Below are positions 1-5,865 of a stretch of 8,680 bases of DNA, piece after piece. A program made the position numbers and the translations under genes. Each line of letters starts with the position of its first letter. Position 1 is the stretch's first letter. The notes below the pieces were generated by a model, which was given only the letters and a program-made list of their open reading frames with translations, searched no databases and was not told the DNA's origin. The DNA is from Desulfobulbus sp. (lineage in GTDB: Bacteria; Desulfobacterota; Desulfobulbia; Desulfobulbales; Desulfobulbaceae): positions 1-8,680 of the forward strand of contig JAGODN010000091.1 of assembly GCA_017998195.1 (NCBI GenBank). The letters are read 5' to 3'.

Positions 1-701
1 ACTCGGCCTTTGCCCACAAGGGCGGCGTGCACGTGAGCGCGGTGCAGCGCAACCCGGTCACTTACGAGCACATCGCCCCGGAAAAGGTGGGCAACATGCG
101 CCGGGTGCTCATCTCCGACCAGTCCGGCCGGGCCAACGTGCTCATGAAGGCCAAGAAGTACGGCCTGGAGATCGATGCCGACGATCCGGCCATGGCCTCC
201 ATCGTCACCGAGCTGAAAGAACTGGAAAACCGCGGCTACCAGTACGAGGCGGCCGAGGCCAGCTTCGAGCTGCTCATGCGCCGGGCGCTCGGCCTGCAGC
301 GCGACTTCTTCACCCTGGAGGCCTTCCGGGTGATGAACCACAAGTTCGACCCGGTGCGGCCGCCCTACACCGAGGCCACCATCCGCCTGTACGTCAACGG
401 CAACGAGGTGCACACCGCGGCCATGGGCGAGGGCCCGGTGAACGCCCTGGACCGGGCCCTGCGCAAGGCGCTCACCCGGTTCTACCCGAGCCTCGAGGAC
501 ATGGAACTGGCCGACTACAAGGTGCGCGTGCTTTCCGGCGAATTCGGCACCGGCGCCAAGGTGCGGGTGCTGGTGGAGAGCAAGGACGGCACGGACAGCT
601 GGGGCACGGTGGGTGTTTCCTACAACATCATCGAGGCCAGCTGGCAGGCCCTGGTGGACAGCATCAACTACAAGCTCATGAAGGATGAGCAGGCCGGCTG
701 A
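1..701 (+). CDS. cimA: Citramalate synthase, C-terminal part (5' end outside window)
   Basis: Citramalate synthase condenses pyruvate with acetyl-CoA to citramalate, the first step of the threonine-independent route to 2-oxobutyrate and isoleucine, in the cytoplasm. The reading frame is open from base 3 and 232 residues are visible, so roughly the first half (most of the catalytic TIM barrel) is missing. The visible part starts with the HKGGVHVSAV stretch at the end of the catalytic region. It is followed by a TYEHI..E.VGN segment and a RRVLISDQSGRANV segment, which I associate with the CimA branch (TIGR00977-like) rather than with LeuA. The linker holds GYQYEAAEASFELL, and the last ~110 residues look like the LeuA-type dimerisation/allosteric domain, which in this family binds the feedback inhibitor. 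A 2-isopropylmalate or homocitrate synthase is the alternative, but the motif wording favours CimA. Its 3' end overlaps the next gene by 17 nt, suggesting co-transcription. Confidence 0.92.
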   Translation, partial: SAFAHKGGVHVSAVQRNPVTYEHIAPEKVGNMRRVLISDQSGRANVLMKAKKYGLEIDADDPAMASIVTELKELENRGYQYEAAEASFELLMRRALGLQRDFFTLEAFRVMNHKFDPVRPPYTEATIRLYVNGNEVHTAAMGEGPVNALDRALRKALTRFYPSLEDMELADYKVRVLSGEFGTGAKVRVLVESKDGTDSWGTVGVSYNIIEASWQALVDSINYKLMKDEQAG

Positions 702-1200
702 ACCCGGGACGGCGTCCTTGGATGCCGCCGCCCGCGCCGGGGACAAGCGCACGCTTGTCCTTTTTCTTTTCGGGGCGCTGATCGCGCTGCCCGGCTTTCT
801 TCCCGTGGCCGCACCGGTCTCTGCGCCGCAGGTCTGCGTGACCACGGACCGGGAGGGCGACTGGCGGCTGTGGAGCGGCCCGGCGAACGGGGCAGGGCAG
901 GGGGGCGACTCCTGCGCGTCCGCCGGTCCCGGGGACCGGAGCCTGGCGTTGTTCGCCGCACCCGCAGCGAACGATATGCCGCCGCACCTCGCCTTTTTTG
1001 CGGCCCAACCACTGTCCATCAACGCCGCCGATGCGACTGCCCTGGCCCTGCTGCCGGGCATCGGTCCGCGCCTGGCCGAGGCGATCGTGCAAGAACGCCG
1101 GCGGCTGGGCGCCTTTGCCGGCCCGGAAGCCCTGGAACGCGTGCCCGGTATCGGCCCGGCCACGGTGCAGCGGCTCCGGCCCCTGGTCCGATTCGAATGA
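685..1200 (+). CDS. ComEA-like helix-hairpin-helix protein with N-terminal membrane segment
   Basis: This predicted 171-residue protein has a basic N-terminus, then a hydrophobic stretch at about residues 23-43 (LVLFLFGALIALPGFLP) that would serve as an uncleaved anchor or signal peptide. A low-complexity Gly/Ala/Pro-rich linker with two cysteines follows to about residue 108. The C-terminal ~62 residues form a tandem helix-hairpin-helix domain: the INAADATAL entry, LPGIGP at 123-128 and VPGIGP at 153-158. This is the ComEA layout, in which a membrane-anchored HhH pair binds double-stranded DNA during uptake. The family role is known; a role in competence here is inference, because no comEC or pilus gene is visible. 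The gene overlaps cimA by 17 nt and ends in an ATGA overlap with miaA, so the three are probably translationally coupled. The start is uncertain: AAGG lies directly against the ATG with no spacer, and an in-frame TTG at 718 is possible. Confidence 0.8.
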   Translation: MSRPAEPGTASLDAAARAGDKRTLVLFLFGALIALPGFLPVAAPVSAPQVCVTTDREGDWRLWSGPANGAGQGGDSCASAGPGDRSLALFAAPAANDMPPHLAFFAAQPLSINAADATALALLPGIGPRLAEAIVQERRRLGAFAGPEALERVPGIGPATVQRLRPLVRFE

Positions 1201-2162
1201 CCGGGGCCAAGGCGCCATTGCCCATCTCCTTCCCGGTGGTGGTGCTCGTCGGCCCGACCGCGGTGGGCAAGACCGCACTCTCCCTGCAGATCGCCACTGA
1301 GTTCGGCTGCGAGATCATCAGCATGGACTCCATGCAGGTCTACCGCGGCATGGACATCGGCACGGCCAAGGCCACCCCGGAGGAACGACGCCAGGTGGTC
1401 CACCACCTGATCGACATTCGCGACCCGGACGAGCAGTACGATGCGGCCAGCTTTGTCACCGACGCCCTAACCGCCATCCGGGCCATTGGCGAGCAAGGCC
1501 GCATCCCCCTGATCACCGGCGGCACCGGGCTCTACCTGTCCTCGCTGCTGCACGGGTTGTTCGACACCGTCCAGGGCACGGAGGCGATCAGGGCCGTTCT
1601 CCAGGAGCGGTTGCAGGCTGAGGGCAGGGAGGCGCTCCACGCCGAACTGCAGCGGCTGGACCCGGTAAGCGCGGCCCGCGTCCACCCCAACGACACCCAG
1701 CGGCTCTTACGCGGCTTGGAGATCTTCCACGCCACCGGCCTGCCCTGGTCCGAGCACCTGCAGCGGCAGCGGCAGGCAGCGCCGCCGCCGCAGTTCAGCC
1801 GCTTGCTGCTCCTGGGCCTGCGCTGCGACCGGGACCTGCTCGTCGAACGGATCAGCCTGCGCAGCCGGCAGATGATGGGCGATGCCTTTGCCGCTGAGGT
1901 GACGGGACTGCTGGCGCAGGGCTACAGTGCGGACCTGCCGTCCCTGCAGGCCATCGGGTACCGGCACATGATCGCCTGCCTGACCGGCGCCATGGACCGG
2001 GAAACCGCGACCAGGGCCTTGATCAAGGACACCCGCCGGTACGCCAAGCGGCAGATGACCTGGTTCCGGCGGTATGCGGACCTGCACTGGCATGACCTCC
2101 GGGACCTGGACGCGGCGCTGGTGGAGGCCGCCGAATTTTTCCGGACAAACAGACAGAAATAA
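1197..2162 (+). CDS. miaA: tRNA dimethylallyltransferase MiaA
   Basis: MiaA transfers a dimethylallyl group from DMAPP to N6 of A37 in tRNAs that read codons beginning with U, giving i6A37, which MiaB later thiomethylates. The 321-residue product has normal family length. Visible motifs are the P-loop GPTAVGKT at 19-26, DSMQVYRGMDIGTAK at 44-58 with the conserved catalytic Asp44, HHLIDIRDP at 69-77, and TGGTGLYL at 107-114. QAIGYRH and a basic RRYAKRQMTWFRR segment near the C-terminus belong to the tRNA-binding part. I chose the ATG at 1197 because it overlaps the previous stop as ATGA and places the P-loop at the usual distance from the N-terminus. The frame stays open much further upstream (to 870), but that stretch only shadows the ComEA-like gene. 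Translation is probably coupled to the upstream gene, as there is no visible Shine-Dalgarno sequence. Confidence 0.97.
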   Translation: MTGAKAPLPISFPVVVLVGPTAVGKTALSLQIATEFGCEIISMDSMQVYRGMDIGTAKATPEERRQVVHHLIDIRDPDEQYDAASFVTDALTAIRAIGEQGRIPLITGGTGLYLSSLLHGLFDTVQGTEAIRAVLQERLQAEGREALHAELQRLDPVSAARVHPNDTQRLLRGLEIFHATGLPWSEHLQRQRQAAPPPQFSRLLLLGLRCDRDLLVERISLRSRQMMGDAFAAEVTGLLAQGYSADLPSLQAIGYRHMIACLTGAMDRETATRALIKDTRRYAKRQMTWFRRYADLHWHDLRDLDAALVEAAEFFRTNRQK

Positions 2163-2170
2163 TGCCCTGT

Positions 2171-2194
2171 TCATCTCTTTTGTCATCATTTTTG
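2171..2194 (+). repeat. Imperfect 12-bp tandem duplication between miaA and recJ
   Basis: The 33-nt spacer between miaA and recJ contains TCATCTCTTTTG (2171-2182) followed directly by TCATCATTTTTG (2183-2194), a 10 of 12 match. The copy ends one base before the recJ ATG. It is pyrimidine-rich and has no Shine-Dalgarno-like purine run. It may be a low-structure ribosome landing zone or simply a chance tandem duplication. Confidence 0.45.
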
Positions 2195-2195
2195 C

Positions 2196-3938
2196 ATGGA
2201 CCCTGACACGCAACCAGGACAACAGGGCAGGGCGCTCGCCTGCCGGGCGGCACGGGAATTCAACATCCCTGTCCAACTGGCGGAAATATTGCAAAAACGT
2301 GGGTTCGATACCCTCGAAGCCCTGCGCGATTTCCTCCATCCGCAGTTGGCCATGCTGCCCGCGCCCGACACCATGAAGGGCATGTCCGAGGCGGTCGCCT
2401 GCCTGTGCGAGGCCTACCGCCGGGGGCAGACGATTTTCGTGCACGGTGATTACGATGCGGACGGGATCACGGCCACGGCGCTGCTGCTCACCTTTTTCCG
2501 GGAAACCGGCGCCCGGGCGGTGTACTACATTCCCAACCGCATGGAGGAACGGTACGGGCTGTCCAGGGGGTCCATCGACCGGCTGCTGGCGCGCCGTGGA
2601 TCGGGGGAGGGCGGGGTGCTCATCACCGTGGACTGCGGCATCACCGCGGTGGACGAGGTCGAGTACGCCAACCAATGCGGCCTCCAGGTGGTGGTCACCG
2701 ATCACCACGAACCCCAGGAAACCCTGCCGCCCGCCCGGGCCGTGCTCGACCCCAAACAGCGGGAGTGCGCCTTTCCGTTCTCCGAACTGTCCGGCGTGGG
2801 CGTGGCCTTTTTCCTGCTCATGGCCCTGCGCAAGGCGCTGGTGGCCGGTGGGCTGCTGGCCGGCGAAGACATGCCGAACCTGAAGAACTACCTGGACCTG
2901 GTGGCCCTGGGCACAGTGGCGGACGTGGTGCCGCTGGTCGAGGTGAACCGGGTGCTCGTTCGCGCAGGACTCGAGGTGTTGTCCGCAAAAACACGACCGG
3001 GCGTGCTTTCTCTCTGCGAACAATGCGACCTGCAGGCCGTCCCGGTGCAGGCCGAGGACATCAGCTTCAAACTGGCGCCGCGCATCAACGCCTGCGGCCG
3101 GCTGGGCGTGCCGGAACGCGGCGTGGAACTGCTGCTCGCCCGGGAACTGCACACTGCGCGCCAGGAAGCGCAGGCCCTGGAAGAGCTGAACGCGCAGCGC
3201 AAACAGCTCGAACAGCTCTGGCTGCCGGAGATCCTCGCCCAGGGCGAGGCCCAGGTGCGGGCCGGTCGCCGGGCCCTGACGATCCTGCAGGATCGGTGCC
3301 ACCCCGGGGTTCTGGGTATCCTCGCCTCACGGGTGGTGGACCGCTTCGGCCGGCCGGCCATCCTGCTCACCATCGAGGAAAAGGAACAGGGGGTTGTGCG
3401 GTTGAAAGGCTCCGGGCGGTCCGTGCCGGGCATCAACCTGTTCCAGATGCTGGAGCGCAGCGCCGCCCACGTGGAGCAGTTCGGCGGCCACGCCATGGCC
3501 GTGGGGCTGACCATGGCCCACGACGACCTGGAACGGTTCGCCGAGGCCCTGCACTTGGCGGCCGGCGAACTCGCGGGGGAGGGGTCGATCCCGGCGCTGA
3601 CGGCGGAGCATCACTGCATCGACCGGAGTACCCTCAACCGTGCCTTTGTCCGTGCCCTGCAGGTCATGCAGCCGTTCGGTGAAGGCAACCCGGAACCGGT
3701 GTTCCTGCTCAAGGGGGAACGGCTGCTCGAACAAAAAACCGTGAACGGCCACCTGCTGTTCCAGGTCCGGGTGAACGGCATGGTGCTGCGCGGCATCGGC
3801 TTCAACCTGGCCGAAGGGCATGGGCAACGCTCGGGCCCGGTGGACCTGTTCTTCAAGATCAAGAAGACCTGGTTCCGGGGCAGTGAACGGGATCAGCTGC
3901 AGGCCATCCACCTGGCCGGCCCAGTCCCAACCCCCTGA
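2196..3938 (+). CDS. recJ: Single-stranded-DNA-specific exonuclease RecJ
   Basis: RecJ degrades single-stranded DNA 5' to 3' and acts in recombination, mismatch repair and restart of stalled forks. The 580-residue product has normal family length. The DHH phosphoesterase motifs are all present: DYDADG at 85-90 (motif I), VDCG with Asp146 (motif II), DHH at 169-171 (motif III) and GTVADVVPL with Asp243 (motif IV). The DHHA1 half carries RINACGRLG at 296-304, a Gln/Glu-rich helical stretch typical of RecJ, and GGHAMA at 430-435. The C-terminal PFGEGNPEPVF segment marks the OB-like domain. All metal-binding residues I can identify are intact, so the enzyme should be active. The gene lies 33 nt after miaA in the same reading frame, with only the miaA TAA between them, and is probably the last gene of the first operon. 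No good Shine-Dalgarno sequence precedes the ATG. Confidence 0.97.
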   Translation: MDPDTQPGQQGRALACRAAREFNIPVQLAEILQKRGFDTLEALRDFLHPQLAMLPAPDTMKGMSEAVACLCEAYRRGQTIFVHGDYDADGITATALLLTFFRETGARAVYYIPNRMEERYGLSRGSIDRLLARRGSGEGGVLITVDCGITAVDEVEYANQCGLQVVVTDHHEPQETLPPARAVLDPKQRECAFPFSELSGVGVAFFLLMALRKALVAGGLLAGEDMPNLKNYLDLVALGTVADVVPLVEVNRVLVRAGLEVLSAKTRPGVLSLCEQCDLQAVPVQAEDISFKLAPRINACGRLGVPERGVELLLARELHTARQEAQALEELNAQRKQLEQLWLPEILAQGEAQVRAGRRALTILQDRCHPGVLGILASRVVDRFGRPAILLTIEEKEQGVVRLKGSGRSVPGINLFQMLERSAAHVEQFGGHAMAVGLTMAHDDLERFAEALHLAAGELAGEGSIPALTAEHHCIDRSTLNRAFVRALQVMQPFGEGNPEPVFLLKGERLLEQKTVNGHLLFQVRVNGMVLRGIGFNLAEGHGQRSGPVDLFFKIKKTWFRGSERDQLQAIHLAGPVPTP

Positions 3939-3992
3939 AATATTTGCCTGTCTAAAACTTAACATAATATATATTATGCGACATAAAGTATG
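3939..3992 (+). promoter_or_regulatory. AT-rich island upstream of purB, candidate promoter/operator
   Basis: Directly after the recJ stop the sequence drops to about 23% GC over roughly 52 bases, against a strongly GC-rich surrounding. It contains a possible -35 element TTGCCT (3944-3949), several -10-like hexamers (TAATAT at 3965-3970, TATATT at 3970-3975), and a perfect palindrome. The spacing is not ideal for any single pair (15 or 20 nt), so I do not name one -10 box. It is the best promoter candidate for the purB block and could also be an operator. Confidence 0.4.
3963..3978. repeat. Perfect 16-bp palindrome CATAATATATATTATG
   Basis: The two 8-base arms CATAATAT and ATATTATG are exact reverse complements with no spacer, centred between 3970 and 3971. 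The palindrome overlaps the likely -10 region upstream of purB, the geometry expected of an operator for a dimeric repressor. A chance AT-rich palindrome is possible; one copy in one window cannot decide. Confidence 0.5.
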
Positions 3993-4133
3993 AGCCGAAA
4001 TCCCGGGGGCGCCGGGCCTGGCGCGTCGGGCCTGTCGGCATCGACCCGCGGAATCGGCCGGATCCAGCGGAACCTCCCGGCGCCACCATCGTGTCGCCTT
4101 CCTTCCACCATTCTTTTGACGAGTTGCCCATGA
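3990..4133 (+). other. Possible 47-codon leader frame ending on the purB start
   Basis: An ATG at 3990 opens a 47-codon frame that ends with TGA at 4131-4133, overlapping the purB ATG at 4130 as ATGA. This is the same junction type seen at comEA-like/miaA and purB/DUF4911. The predicted peptide is rich in Gly, Arg, Pro and Ser, has no recognisable domain, and looks like translated GC-rich leader. There is no convincing ribosome binding site before the ATG. I list it because of the exact junction, but think it more likely to be chance than a gene. The same stretch (about 4009-4024) can form a short GCGCC/GGCGC hairpin and contains CGGGCCTG twice (4013-4020, 4027-4034). Confidence 0.15.
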
Positions 4134-5572
4134 ATCACGACATCTATCAGGAGCCCCTGGTGTCCCGCTACACCAGTCGGGAGATGCAGGAACTGTTTTC
4201 CGAGCGGTTCAAGTTCACCCACTGGCGCCGTTGCTGGGTGGCCCTGGCCGAGGCCCAGCACGAACTCGGCCTGGCCGCGGTGACCGCGGACATGGTCGCC
4301 GAGTTGAAGGCCCACGTGGACGATATCGACTACGATCTGGCCCGGGCCAAGGAACGCGAGATCCGCCACGATGTCATGGCGCACGTGTTCGCCTACGGTC
4401 AACAGTGCCCGCTGGCCGAGCCGATCATCCACCTGGGCGCCACCTCGCAGTTCGTGGTCTGCAACACCGACCTGCTCATCCAGAAGCGCGCGCTCGCCCT
4501 GGTCAAGCGGGCGCTGGTCAAGGTCATTGCCAATCTCGCTGATTTTGCAGAGAAACACAAGGATCTGGCAACGCTCGGCTTCACTCACTACCAGCCGGCC
4601 CAGCCGACCACGGTGGGCAAGCGGACCACCCTCTACCTCCAGGATCTGCTCATGGACCTGGACTACGTGGAGCAGCTGGAAGGCCAGATCAAGGCCCGCG
4701 GCGCCAAGGGCACGGTGGGCACCCAGGCCACCTTCATCGAGCTGTTCAACGGTGACCACGCCAGGGTGCGCGAGCTGGACCGGCGGGTGGCGGAGAAGAT
4801 CGGCTTTGACCAGGTGTTCGCAGTCACCGGCCAGACCTACCCGCGCAAGCTCGACATGAAGATCGCCGAAACCCTGGCCGGCATCGCCGCCTCGGCGCAC
4901 AAGTTCGCGGTGGACCTGCGGCTCTTGTCCAACCTGAAGGTGCAGGAGGAGCCGTTCGAGAGCAAGCAGGTGGGCAGCTCGGCCATGGCCTACAAGCGCA
5001 ACCCCATGCGCAGCGAGCGGATGACCGGGCTGGCCCGCAAACTCATGGGGCTTCCCGCCAACTTCGCCGCCACCGCGGCCAACCAGTGGTTCGAGCGCAC
5101 CCTGGACGACTCGGCCATCCGCCGCATGGACCTGGCCCAGGCCTTCCTGCTCAGCGACGCGATCCTCAAGCTGTACATCAATATTACCGCTGATATGGTC
5201 GTCTACCCGAAGCAGATCGAAAAGCACCTGCTTGCCGAGCTGCCCTTCATGGCCACGGAAAAGATCCTCATGGCCTGCGTGGAACGGGGCAAGAGCCGCC
5301 AGGAGATGCACGAGGTGATCCGCGAGCATTCCGTGGCCGCGGGGCTGGATGTGAAGAACCAGGGGTTGGACAACAACCTGCTGGCGCGGTTGGCGGATGA
5401 TCCGCGGGTGCCTTTCGATCAGCACGAACTGCGCGCCATGGTCAGTGATTTCCAGCAGTTCACCGGTCGGGCGGCCGAGCAGACCGACGAGTTCCTGGCC
5501 GAGGTGGTCCGGCCGGTGCTCGCTCGCTACAGCGACCTGGGCGGCGACATCGACGCCAGCCTGCAGGTATGA
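4130..5572 (+). CDS. purB: Adenylosuccinate lyase PurB (animal-type ADSL subfamily)
   Basis: PurB eliminates fumarate from SAICAR (giving AICAR) and from adenylosuccinate (giving AMP), so it serves purine synthesis twice. The 480-residue product belongs to the fumarase/aspartase superfamily. Motifs in order are RHDVMAHV, HLGATS with His101, FTHYQPAQ with His153 as the likely general acid, and the flexible catalytic loop GSSAMAYKRNPMRSER with Ser283/Ser284 (one is the base). Length, the N-terminal VSRYTSREM..LFSERFKFTHWR segment and the KRNPMRSER loop resemble human ADSL rather than the shorter Bacillus type or the E. coli type. The loop reads AMAYK where most relatives I recall have AMPYK. 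I chose the ATG at 4130, which gives an N-terminus matching the family; a GTG at 4091 would add 13 residues with no family counterpart. GACGAG at 4118-4123 is a weak binding-site candidate. The stop overlaps the next start as ATGA. Confidence 0.95.
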   Translation: MNHDIYQEPLVSRYTSREMQELFSERFKFTHWRRCWVALAEAQHELGLAAVTADMVAELKAHVDDIDYDLARAKEREIRHDVMAHVFAYGQQCPLAEPIIHLGATSQFVVCNTDLLIQKRALALVKRALVKVIANLADFAEKHKDLATLGFTHYQPAQPTTVGKRTTLYLQDLLMDLDYVEQLEGQIKARGAKGTVGTQATFIELFNGDHARVRELDRRVAEKIGFDQVFAVTGQTYPRKLDMKIAETLAGIAASAHKFAVDLRLLSNLKVQEEPFESKQVGSSAMAYKRNPMRSERMTGLARKLMGLPANFAATAANQWFERTLDDSAIRRMDLAQAFLLSDAILKLYINITADMVVYPKQIEKHLLAELPFMATEKILMACVERGKSRQEMHEVIREHSVAAGLDVKNQGLDNNLLARLADDPRVPFDQHELRAMVSDFQQFTGRAAEQTDEFLAEVVRPVLARYSDLGGDIDASLQV

Positions 5573-5832
5573 ACCCGGGGCCCGGGATGTCGCCCCCGGG
5601 TGCGCCCCGCCTGCCGCGCAGCCTGGAAGTGTTCCTGCGCATCCGGCCGGAGCGGATCAGCTGGCTGCGCTTTCTGCTCGAAGGCTACGACGGCCTGGCC
5701 GTGCTCACCACCCTGTCCGCCGCGGAGGGGCTGGTGCGGCTGCGGCTGTTGGACTGCGCCCTGGTCGAGACCATGCGCCTGCTGGCGGCGGTTGCCGGCG
5801 ACTTGTCCCGGAAGAATGAAGCATCACTTTGA
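5569..5832 (+). CDS. Small DUF4911-like protein
   Basis: This 87-residue predicted protein has a Pro/Gly-rich start, then a core from about residue 20: FLRIRPERISWLRFLLEGYDG, then LAVLTTL and a short strand (GLVRLRLL), then a final helix. I recognise this pattern (a few basic residues, a helix ending in EGYDGLAV, then a strand and a helix) as DUF4911, a small family of unknown function common in Desulfobacterota. The assignment comes from memory of the family pattern. There is no signal peptide, membrane segment or cysteine cluster. The start overlaps the purB stop as ATGA, so translation is probably coupled to purB. The next gene, miaB, begins 33 nt after its stop. An in-frame ATG at 5587 would remove six residues without touching the core. 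The alpha/beta make-up suggests a small regulatory or adaptor fold, but no function can be claimed. Confidence 0.75.
   Translation: MNPGPGMSPPGAPRLPRSLEVFLRIRPERISWLRFLLEGYDGLAVLTTLSAAEGLVRLRLLDCALVETMRLLAAVAGDLSRKNEASL
5573..5601 (+). other. GC-rich hairpin at the purB/DUF4911 junction
   Basis: ACCCGGGG (5573-5580) pairs exactly with CCCCGGGT (5594-5601) across a 13-nt loop, starting one base after the purB stop and lying within codons 2-11 of the next gene. The stretch contains three CCCGGG hexamers (5574, 5581 and 5595), so alternative foldings exist. There is no T-tract, so it is not a typical intrinsic terminator. It could slow initiation on the small gene unless ribosomes finishing purB open it. 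Confidence 0.4.
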
Positions 5833-5865
5833 ATTTTTGTTGTATTTTATTGAAATATCGTTATT
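5833..5865 (+). promoter_or_regulatory. AT-rich leader directly before miaB
   Basis: The stretch from 5822 to the miaB ATG is about 20% GC (9 of 44 bases), in sharp contrast to both flanking genes. No clear -35/-10 pair with good spacing can be named (TTGTTG at 5837 and TTGAAT at 5829 are weak -35 candidates), and there is no purine-rich ribosome binding site. It is either an internal promoter for miaB or an unstructured A/U-rich ribosome entry region; the first miaB codons are A-rich as well. Confidence 0.3.

Noticed and set aside
870..1196. Upstream extension of miaA giving a 430-residue protein
   Set aside because: The extra residues are an out-of-frame shadow of the ComEA-like gene; the P-loop sits at the normal place with the ATG at 1197.
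1707..3302. Minus-strand open frame of 531 codons opposite miaA/recJ
   Set aside because: It lies wholly opposite two certain genes, has no recognisable domain and shows the His/Gln/Arg/Gly-rich make-up typical of antisense frames in GC-rich DNA.
4009..4024. Short GCGCC/GGCGC hairpin after recJ as a possible terminator
   Set aside because: The stem is only five base pairs and no T-run follows, so it does not qualify as an intrinsic terminator.
4091..4129. GTG start for purB 13 codons upstream
   Set aside because: The added residues have no family counterpart and the GTG has no binding site; the ATG at 4130 fits the ADSL N-terminus.
3974..5425. Minus-strand open frame of 483 codons opposite purB
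   Set aside because: Same antisense artefact: it mirrors the purB codon pattern, has no domain, and purB motifs are unmistakable on the + strand.
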